From contig NZ_CP047569.1 of the NCBI RefSeq assembly GCF_009903625.1, forward strand, positions 888,001 through 952,000: DNA of 64,000 nt. The letters are read 5' to 3'. Below the pieces are notes generated by a model. It was given only the letters and a program-made list of their open reading frames with translations, was not told the origin of the DNA and did no database searches. A program made the translations under genes and the position numbers. Positions 17,151 through 23,439 of this stretch are shown piece by piece. Origin of the DNA: Microbulbifer sp. ALW1 (GTDB lineage: Bacteria; Pseudomonadota; Gammaproteobacteria; Pseudomonadales; Cellvibrionaceae). Each line of letters opens with the position of its first letter. Within the stretch, counting starts at the first letter, position 1.

Positions 17151-17194
17151 AAATAAAAAAGCTCTGTAGCAAGCGATCCCGGCTTACTCAGAGC
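17151..17194 (-). terminator. Intrinsic terminator, minus strand
   Basis: On the minus strand GCTCTGAGTAAGC-CGGGATC-GCTTGCTACAGAGC forms a two-part stem followed by TTTTTTATTTTG. It is oriented to end transcription from the PAS-LuxR gene whose stop lies about 230 bases upstream at 17423. The long stretch between stop and terminator (17195-17422) has no supportable gene and could be a 3' untranslated region or a small RNA. Confidence 0.75.
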
Positions 17195-17422
17195 CAGCCT
17201 TGCGGCTAATACCAACTCACAGGATGAGAAAATGTTGGTGAGCGCGGTGTCCTTTCCAAACCGGTCAAACAATAAATATCTGAAACCGGTGTGCTCAGGA
17301 GTTAGGATGCGCTCACTCCGCCGCTCAGGCAATAGCCCTTTCGAATCATCTTGGAAAAAGGGTGATGCAGTTCGCGACCAAATTTACCGCGGTGGTTCTG
17401 TAGTGGCTACTAGTAGCTAATA

Positions 17423-18217
17423 TCAGATCAATCCTTCACTGATACATTTGGACATCAGCTGTCCGGTGGTCTTGCAGTCGGCTTTCTGCAAAATATTTTT
17501 CCGGTGATTTTTTACCGTGTTGGTCGATATGTTCAGCGCGTCCGCGATGACAGCGCTGGTCTTACCTTCTGCCAGCAGCGTGATTACATCCATTTCCCGT
17601 GCGGTAAACGGCGGCGGCGACGCCATGATGCTCTGCTTGTCCGCAAACACATCAATATTTAAAAAGCTTTCTCCACCCAGCATGTTTAACAGCGATAACT
17701 TGTAATTACTTTTTTTTGTGAGGTGGGTGATGTCGGTGTGGATACCCAGAACCCGGGCCACGCCAAATTCGTCGTCGGTATCCAGAATCAGTGCCTGGTG
17801 ATTGAATAGCCGGTAGCTACCATCGGCCACACGAAGACGCCCGCTATAGGAAATCTTGTAATTTTTGGCCCGATCCATACCGATCTGGTTTCTGAGGATG
17901 TAAAGCGCGGTTTCTTCGGCACTGGAAGCGAACGGCAGGTCGTCCGGGTGCCCTCTTTCGATGATCGACTGAATAGTGGTGGCCTGGGGATCAAGGCCGA
18001 GAATGGTTTCTACCGAGGGGCTAACCAGCATTGGCTCGCCGAGCCTGAAAAAGTCCAGGACGTAGTAGTAACAGGCACCGGAACTGAATACAGAGGCAAT
18101 AAACTGATCCAGCTTTTGCCGCTGCTGCGCGACTTCCCGGGAGGCAAAAAAACTTGGAACATTACACCAGGCGCGGTGAATCAGACTCTGTTCCGGTTGC
18201 AGATCCATCGTTTCCAT
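17423..18217 (-). CDS. PAS-like sensor / LuxR-type HTH regulator (first of a tandem pair)
   Basis: A 264-residue transcription factor. Residues about 45-185 read as a PAS-type sensor (YYYVLDFFRLGEPMLVSPSVETILGLD, then RVADGSYRLFNHQALILDTD and GIHTDITHL). The C-terminal 60 residues are a LuxR/NarL HTH (FTAREMDVITLLAEGKTSAVIADALNIS, shortened, with TVKNHRKNILQKADC). No response-regulator receiver domain is present. The gene at 18491 is a close paralogue of the same length and layout. The start at 18217 lacks a strong ribosome binding site; ATG 18208 is an alternative. Confidence 0.85.
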   Translation of the reverse strand: METMDLQPEQSLIHRAWCNVPSFFASREVAQQRQKLDQFIASVFSSGACYYYVLDFFRLGEPMLVSPSVETILGLDPQATTIQSIIERGHPDDLPFASSAEETALYILRNQIGMDRAKNYKISYSGRLRVADGSYRLFNHQALILDTDDEFGVARVLGIHTDITHLTKKSNYKLSLLNMLGGESFLNIDVFADKQSIMASPPPFTAREMDVITLLAEGKTSAVIADALNISTNTVKNHRKNILQKADCKTTGQLMSKCISEGLI

Positions 18218-18490
18218 GGTGACTGCCCGCTTCGTTTTATTGTTGGTCTGCCTGTGACTTTGGCAAAGCTGCCTTCTGCGTCAAAAATGTTGATGCGTAG
18301 CACAGATTTGAGGTGACATTTATAGCAAAAAAGGGCTATTTGGCACAGATAACTTTAAATTCGGTACGCAGTATTTGTAGACGACTCGAAGATTGTGAGT
18401 CATAAAAAGGTATTTTTGTCAGTTGGTTCACTAATGGCAGTCGGTCATGCAGAAGAAGGTGCAATCAGTCATGCCGAAATCACGGGCTTT

Positions 18491-19288
18491 TCACAATAAA
18501 CCGTCCAGCATGCCGCTGCTCAACAGCTGGCTCATATTCTGGCAGTCGCTCTTTTTTAAGATCCGCTTGCGATGATTCTTGATGGTGTATTCCGAGAGCG
18601 TCAGGCGACGACCGATTTCCGCACTGGTCAGTCCCTTGGCGATCAGGCGAATCACCGAAATTTCCCGCTCGCTGAATTTGGGGTTGTTGGACTGTGCCGA
18701 TGAATGCGGGCCTTCCACATCAATATTGAGATAGGAGGGATGGCCATTCATTCCGATCAGCGACAACTGGTAATTATTTTCGCTGACCAGGTGTGAAATA
18801 TCCGTATGTATATTTAGCGCCTTGCTGATAGCGCCCTGGTTGTCGGTAGAGAGAACGACGGCTTGATGGCTGAACAGGCGGTACTGTCCGCTTTTGACGC
18901 GAAAGCGAAAACAGTAGGAGATCTTGTAGTCCTTAACCTTGTCGATGCCAATTTCATCCTGAAACATCCGGATTGCGGCTTCCTCCGCGCGGGCGACAAA
19001 CGGCATGTCATCCGGGTGCACCTGGTTGAGGATATCCTGGAAGGTGACGGTCTCCGGATCCAGGTCATGGATTTCCGCAACCTTGGGGCTGATGTGTACC
19101 AGACTCAAGTCATAAAGGTCGAATATATAGTGATAACCCGGGCCATTGCGGAACATGGCTCCCATCAACTCGTCCGCCCGGAACTCTGAGGGCTCTGCCT
19201 TTGCGTTGGCAAAGGTTTCTTTGCGCTGATCCCAGACATCGGTCAACAAGTTGGTTTGCGGTTTGTTGTCGAGAATTTCCCTGGTCAC
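18491..19288 (-). CDS. PAS-like sensor / LuxR-type HTH regulator (second of a tandem pair)
   Basis: A 265-residue paralogue of the gene at 17423-18217. The two share the order and spacing of PAS-like motifs (HPDDMPFVARAEEAAI versus HPDDLPFASSAEETAL; NIHTDISHL versus GIHTDITHL) and the HTH (FSEREISVIRLIAKGLTSAEIGRRL). The GTG start at 19288 follows AAGGGAT. The second protein has a long N-terminal extension without obvious features. A 273-base gap separates the two genes and allows separate promoters. The signal sensed is unknown. Confidence 0.85.
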   Translation of the reverse strand: MTREILDNKPQTNLLTDVWDQRKETFANAKAEPSEFRADELMGAMFRNGPGYHYIFDLYDLSLVHISPKVAEIHDLDPETVTFQDILNQVHPDDMPFVARAEEAAIRMFQDEIGIDKVKDYKISYCFRFRVKSGQYRLFSHQAVVLSTDNQGAISKALNIHTDISHLVSENNYQLSLIGMNGHPSYLNIDVEGPHSSAQSNNPKFSEREISVIRLIAKGLTSAEIGRRLTLSEYTIKNHRKRILKKSDCQNMSQLLSSGMLDGLL

Positions 19289-19612
19289 CAGTACAGATCC
19301 CTTGATATCGCCCCAAGCACCCTGATGCGACTGGATTAACCGACGTGTCGCCTGAGGTGTGCGTATTTTGTGATCGTCGTCACTTTATTTGTGAGACTTT
19401 TGTACCAGAACTGCGGGAGGATACGCAAACGGAATCTGTTAAGCGCGAAGAAATTGCTCTAACTGCTAGAGGAAAGACAGGAAAGTCCGGGGCTGTTGGA
19501 TCCCCGGCGGGCTCGGCAGGAGTACTACCTCTAGCGCTACCGGGTGTCGGTGTTGACTAGCAGGCGTCAGCGGGCGCTGACGCCTTGGGGGAACGCGAGA
19601 GACGCTACTCTC
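19289..19612. other. Intergenic region, no gene supported
   Basis: About 320 bases between the GTG of the second PAS-LuxR gene and the end of the AgmX-like gene, both on the minus strand. It should hold the regulator promoter. Two hairpins are visible: AGGCGTCAGCGGGCGCTGACGCCT at 19562-19585 (landmark only) and GAGAG-ACGCTA-CTCTC near 19599-19614. The first may terminate the motor operon. GGAAAGTCCGGGG near 19480 recalls an RNase P motif but the rest of that RNA is absent. Confidence 0.4.
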
Positions 19613-20629
19613 TCACGAGGGCAGGAAGTCGATGGAATAATTCAGGGTCGATTTCTCCACATTGGCCGCACCGAAGTTGATCAGGCGGATCCGCGCCAGC
19701 AGCTTGCGCTCCAGGTCCTCGTCGCCAAGCTCACTGCTCACCAGGCTAATACCGGAGATGGTGCCGTTGGCCTCGATCACCAGTTTTACCGTTACCTTGC
19801 CGGCCAGGGTAGGATCCCGGCGCAGGGCGCGGTTGTAGATGGCAAAAATGGCGCCCTTGTTGGCCTCCATAATCTGGCGAATGGACTCTTCACCACGAGT
19901 GCCCCGCTCGCGGCGCGCCTCTTTGCCGCTGGATTTTGCCGCGGCTGTGGCCTCGGCCACTTGCACCTTAGTCGTCTCGCGACCGGACAGGGCGGAACCG
20001 CCGGTATTGCGGCTCAGCTGCCCAGTGTTGATACCGCCGCTGGAGGCCTTGGATTTGTCACTGATCAGCGAGCGATCGATCTTCTGTGCGGTCGCGGCGC
20101 CGCTGGCCAGGCTGTTGGCATTGGCTACCTCGGATACATCGAGGCTATCGCGCATATCCATCAGCTCGTCCTGCAGCTGCATCAGGCCGCTGTTGGCGGC
20201 CTTCTCCCGCGCCTTGGCCACTTCCGCGGCGGGTGCCTTTTCCGTCAGGGGTTTGGGCTTGACGGTTTTTATCGGCTCCGGCTTTGGTTTTTCGATTGGC
20301 TTGGGCTTTTCCTGTTTGACCTCTTTGGGTTTTTCTTTTTTCTTTTCAACCGGTTTTGGCTTGGGTTTTTCTACCGGCTTTGGCAATTCTTTTTTCTCCA
20401 GAATCACCCGTGCCAGTTGCGGCGGTAACTGCTCTTTTTGTTCCCGGGTAAGCTCCGCTGCCGGAATAAACGTAAACAGGGCCCCAACCACTACAAAGGC
20501 GGCGAAACCCACCTTGAGAAATTTGTTAAAGCGCTGGTCCTCTTCTTCCGTCGAGGCCCAGGGCAGTATGGAGTTGTAATAGTGCCAGGGCATCAGTGCC
20601 GGTCTGCCGGCGGTGGCTGCATGACTCAT
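19613..20629 (-). CDS. AgmX/PglI C-terminal domain protein (TonB-like energy transducer)
   Basis: A 338-residue protein with TonB architecture. A cytoplasmic N-terminus and one membrane helix (FLKVGFAAFVVVGALFTFIP, about residues 38-57) are followed by a long Pro/Lys/Glu periplasmic spacer (EKPKPKPVEKKKEKPKEV) and a C-terminal domain. The latter (IRQIMEANKGAIFAIYNRALRRDP...KVTVKLVIEANGTISGISLVSSEL, shortened) is the AgmX/PglI type, related to TonB. In Myxococcus AgmX/GltJ belongs to the gliding and focal adhesion machinery. It is the last gene of the motor operon. The ribosome binding site is GGAGG. Confidence 0.85.
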   Translation of the reverse strand: MSHAATAGRPALMPWHYYNSILPWASTEEEDQRFNKFLKVGFAAFVVVGALFTFIPAAELTREQKEQLPPQLARVILEKKELPKPVEKPKPKPVEKKKEKPKEVKQEKPKPIEKPKPEPIKTVKPKPLTEKAPAAEVAKAREKAANSGLMQLQDELMDMRDSLDVSEVANANSLASGAATAQKIDRSLISDKSKASSGGINTGQLSRNTGGSALSGRETTKVQVAEATAAAKSSGKEARRERGTRGEESIRQIMEANKGAIFAIYNRALRRDPTLAGKVTVKLVIEANGTISGISLVSSELGDEDLERKLLARIRLINFGAANVEKSTLNYSIDFLPS

Positions 20630-20645
20630 CGTATACGGCCTCCGT

Positions 20646-21167
20646 TCAGCTGCCGGCCGCAGGTGCGGCGGGATCCTGGGCTGCGGTTTGGGTTACCGCG
20701 AGGTCGATATCCCGGTAGTCCGCCGCAGCGCAGGTGTTCATGATCTGCTTCAGCAGTGCGTAGGGCACTTCTTCATCCCCCAGAATAGTGATGGGGCGGC
20801 CGACCGCTTGCTTGTCTTCCGGCAAGGGCTCCGCGCGGCTGGCGAGGTATTTCAACTCGTCCAGCAGCGGTTTGATCTGTTCGTGGCTCTGGGGGATTTC
20901 GCCCACCCTGGCGACCACGCGGTTACCCACCATCAACTGGTCACCGTTCACTCGTACCACCGTAGTGGTTTCTGGCTTTTGTGTGGAAGTGGATTCCGGC
21001 AGGGTGATGGTTTTGTCTGCCTGTAATACTTCTACGTCCGAGGAGTTCACCAGCAGGAAGAACACCAGAATGGTGAAAATATCCATCAGTGAAACCAGGT
21101 TGAGCTTGGTCTGCTTGTGCCTGCGCTGCTTGCGTCCTTTCAGCTTGCCGCCGATCGTCGCTTTCAT
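20646..21167 (-). CDS. ExbD/TolR-family proton channel subunit with intact membrane Asp
   Basis: A 173-residue biopolymer transport protein. A basic cytoplasmic N-terminus (GGKLKGRKQRRHKQTK) precedes the membrane helix LNLVSLMDIFTILVFFLLV. D29 occupies the position of the essential proton-carrying Asp of TolR/ExbD. The periplasmic domain follows with the typical ILGDEEVPYALLKQIMNTC segment. It overlaps the first ExbD gene by four bases (ATGA). Together with the TolQ-like protein it should form the proton-driven motor that energises the AgmX-like protein. Confidence 0.9.
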   Translation of the reverse strand: MKATIGGKLKGRKQRRHKQTKLNLVSLMDIFTILVFFLLVNSSDVEVLQADKTITLPESTSTQKPETTTVVRVNGDQLMVGNRVVARVGEIPQSHEQIKPLLDELKYLASRAEPLPEDKQAVGRPITILGDEEVPYALLKQIMNTCAAADYRDIDLAVTQTAAQDPAAPAAGS

Positions 21168-21703
21168 ATGCCGTTGCCTGCTCGCTGTTCTTGTTGCGCC
21201 TGCCCACCCTGAAGCGGGGCATCGCCGAGGGAAATCTGCGGGAACAATTCCGCATCCACCACCGAGGCCGCCACTACCGTGCGGAAGGAGCGCGCGGTAT
21301 CCATGGCGCTCACCAGGGTGCGGTAAGGGGTGCCCGGCTCAGAGAGAATAACCAGGTCTTTTTTGTCGATATCTTTTTCCCGTAGGCTGCGCTTCACTTC
21401 CTGCAATACATCCGACACCAGCTTGAAATCCGGCTTGCCGTCCCGGTGCTGAATTCGTTTCACGCGAATCCCCGCCGGATAGTTGATGTCGATGTGGCTG
21501 GCGCGCAGCACCAATTCCAGTTGCCGGTTTTCTTTTTCTTCCTGGGTACTGGCGTCACTCAATCCGGGCAGATTCAGGTTCAGCACGGAGATATGGGAAA
21601 ACACCATATTCAGAAGTAGTACCGGCACCAGTACGGTCATCAGGCTCATAAATGAGGTGATGTCCAGATCCGGATCGGTTTCCAGCCTGCGTCGGATAGC
21701 CAT
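21164..21703 (-). CDS. ExbD/TolR-family protein lacking the membrane Asp
   Basis: A 179-residue ExbD/TolR-like protein: short cytoplasmic start, one helix (ITSFMSLMTVLVPVLLLNMVF) and a periplasmic domain ending in a Gln-rich tail. Aligned by eye with the second ExbD (SLMDIFTILVFF against SFMSLMTVLVPV), the essential Asp is replaced by Ser20. Asp residues lie just before the helix (D10, D12, D14) instead. It may be a structural partner in an asymmetric TolR pair. The ribosome binding site is AGAGAG. It is followed directly by the second copy. Confidence 0.87.
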   Translation of the reverse strand: MAIRRRLETDPDLDITSFMSLMTVLVPVLLLNMVFSHISVLNLNLPGLSDASTQEEKENRQLELVLRASHIDINYPAGIRVKRIQHRDGKPDFKLVSDVLQEVKRSLREKDIDKKDLVILSEPGTPYRTLVSAMDTARSFRTVVAASVVDAELFPQISLGDAPLQGGQAQQEQRAGNGI

Positions 21704-21765
21704 GGCTCTCTCTTGTTCGGTTTCTTAACGATTGCGGTGTCGCGTTGAAGACGCGCGGTCCACGC

Positions 21766-22452
21766 TCAGGCCGGGGTGCCGGCTTTGGTCGCGGGGCGAG
21801 CGGTCGCATCCGCTTTCTGACCGCGGGTCAGGGTAATCAGGTTAAGAAACTTCACGCCGGCCATTTCCAGGCTGTCGATGATTTCATTGGTTTTGTTCTG
21901 CAACATGGAGTAAGCCAGCAGCAGCGGGATCGCGGAAATCAGGCCGAATGCGGTGGTGTTCATGGCCACGGAAATACTGGAAGACAGCATGCTGGCTTTT
22001 TCTGATGGATCCGCATTGGCCACGGCGGTAAACGCGGCGATCAGGCCGATGATGGTACCGAGCAGGCCCAGCAGGGTGGCGATGTTGGCGAGGGTGGCCA
22101 GGTAGTTGGTGCGCTTTTCCAGGCGTGGCACGGCTTCGAGAATGCTTTCTTCGATGGCCATTGCGATATTTTCATCCTTGCGCGCGTGCTGCGCGGTGGA
22201 AATGCCGGCAGCCACCAGTTGGCCCATGGGGGCCTTTTCGTTCTGGGAAAATTTGAGGGCGGCAGCAAAGTTGCGTTGCTGCATCATTGGCAGTATCTGG
22301 CCATAGGCGCGACGGTTGGCGATTTTGGCCCGCGACAGGAATACCCAGCGCTCCACCACCAGCACTATGCCAATAACGAGCACCAGGGCAATGGGATACA
22401 TAAAGGCGCCGCCGTTCTGGAAGAATCGCAGCAGTGTGTTGATGAATTCCAT
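21766..22452 (-). CDS. MotA/TolQ/ExbB proton channel family protein
   Basis: Inner membrane protein of 228 residues with three helices (MYPIALVLVIGIVLVVERWVF; ANIATLLGLLGTIIGLIAAF; AFGLISAIPLLLAYSML) and a cytoplasmic loop of about 90 residues. The third helix begins with TTAFGLISAIP, retaining the conserved Thr of ExbB/TolQ. This is the stator of the motor with the two ExbD proteins. I chose the ATG at 22452 because GGAG lies eight bases before it; a TTG two codons upstream is unlikely. The gap to the first ExbD is about 60 bases. Confidence 0.92.
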   Translation of the reverse strand: MEFINTLLRFFQNGGAFMYPIALVLVIGIVLVVERWVFLSRAKIANRRAYGQILPMMQQRNFAAALKFSQNEKAPMGQLVAAGISTAQHARKDENIAMAIEESILEAVPRLEKRTNYLATLANIATLLGLLGTIIGLIAAFTAVANADPSEKASMLSSSISVAMNTTAFGLISAIPLLLAYSMLQNKTNEIIDSLEMAGVKFLNLITLTRGQKADATARPATKAGTPA

Positions 22453-22526
22453 GGTCAAATCTCCGGGACTTAAAGATTTTATGATTTTAAAATTTGATGA
22501 TTCGTGATTTATTCGTGAATGGTTTC

Positions 22527-22796
22527 TTATTCACTTTTTTCGGGCTGCAAAAGCTTTATTTCCCTCTGCAATTCCGAGTATTCCTGATGCTGGAAGCTGT
22601 GGTTGATGGCATTGGGTAAGGTGCTTTCAATTTTCTCGAGGCTGTTGGCCTGTTTCCAGGGAATGATGTACAGCACCTTGGGTTGTTCCTGGCTGCCGAT
22701 GATGGTGGATTCCAGGGTGATCACTTCACCGCCTTCCTCCTGGGCACTGGCAAAAAAGGACAGCGGGAGCAGTAACACTGCTAACCATTGTTTCAT
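22527..22796 (-). CDS. Small exported protein of the motor operon
   Basis: An 89-residue protein with a signal peptide (MKQWLAVLLLPLSFFASA) and a short, charged mature part (EEGGEVITLESTIIGSQEQPKVLYIIPWKQ). I recognise the pattern as typical of small partners in TolQ/AgmX clusters but can name no family. It lies three bases after the TPR lipoprotein stop and 74 bases before the TolQ gene, so it belongs to the same operon. The short Ile/Trp region VLYIIPWK could bind a barrel or the AgmX C-terminal domain (inference). Confidence 0.7.
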   Translation of the reverse strand: MKQWLAVLLLPLSFFASAQEEGGEVITLESTIIGSQEQPKVLYIIPWKQANSLEKIESTLPNAINHSFQHQEYSELQREIKLLQPEKSE

Positions 22797-22799
22797 CAG

Positions 22800-23438
22800 T
22801 TACAGCCTCCGCTCCAGATCCACAATCCAGCCCGCAAGTACCCGGTCTTCTTCGGTTTCCAATGCCTTGGCTTCGCGGTAGTGCTGCAAAGCGCGATCCG
22901 GTTGGTGCAGGTACAGGTCAAACAGAATACCCAGGTTGCGGTGGCCTGTTGCAAAGTCTGGCCAGCGCGCCAAGGCACTTTCATACGCAGTGCGCGCCTC
23001 GTCAAATCGACCCTGGTCACGCAGTAAAACGCCGAGTGAGTTCCAGGCAAACACATTATTTTCATTGGCGGCGACTGCCTGCTTGAGGCTTGCCTCCGCC
23101 TGTTCCGGTTGTTTCAGCTTCAGTTGCACCTTGGCCAGGTTCAACCAGGCACCGGAAAGTGCCGGCCATTGTGCCACAAGCTGTTGCAGTTCGGTCTCCG
23201 CCGCGCTGAATTGCTGGGCTTCGAAATACTGTCGTGCGCGCAACAGCGCCTGTTGCGCGGCATCCGGCACGCTCGCTTTTTCCGCTAAATAGGGGTTTGG
23301 GGAAACGATCCGTTGGCCGCTTTCATCCACAACCGCTGCGGGTATGTCGGATACCTGCGGGGTTTCCGGATTGCTGGAACAGGCGGCGAGCAATACCGAG
23401 AGTGCCGCGACCAGTCCGAGGTGTTTGAGGTTTTTCAT
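22800..23438 (-). CDS. TPR lipoprotein of the motor operon
   Basis: Outer-membrane-type lipoprotein of about 212 residues. Signal sequence MKNLKHLGLVAALSVLLAAC with a lipobox ending LAAC. The mature part has four TPR-like repeats (SGAWLNLAKVQLKLKQPEQAEASLKQAV, FAWNSLGVLLRDQGRFDEARTAYESAL, TGHRNLGILFDLYLHQPDRALQHYREA; shortened landmarks). The start two bases after the upstream stop is preferred for its clean signal peptide; an ATG at 23453 is in frame. TPR lipoproteins of this kind probably link the inner membrane motor to the outer membrane. Confidence 0.82.
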   Translation of the reverse strand: MKNLKHLGLVAALSVLLAACSSNPETPQVSDIPAAVVDESGQRIVSPNPYLAEKASVPDAAQQALLRARQYFEAQQFSAAETELQQLVAQWPALSGAWLNLAKVQLKLKQPEQAEASLKQAVAANENNVFAWNSLGVLLRDQGRFDEARTAYESALARWPDFATGHRNLGILFDLYLHQPDRALQHYREAKALETEEDRVLAGWIVDLERRL

Positions 23439-23439
23439 A

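Noticed and set aside
19470..19500. Possible RNase P RNA or fragment (GGAAAGTCCGGGG)
   Set aside because: Only this short match is present. The other conserved parts (for example AGAGYAAACCGC) are absent.
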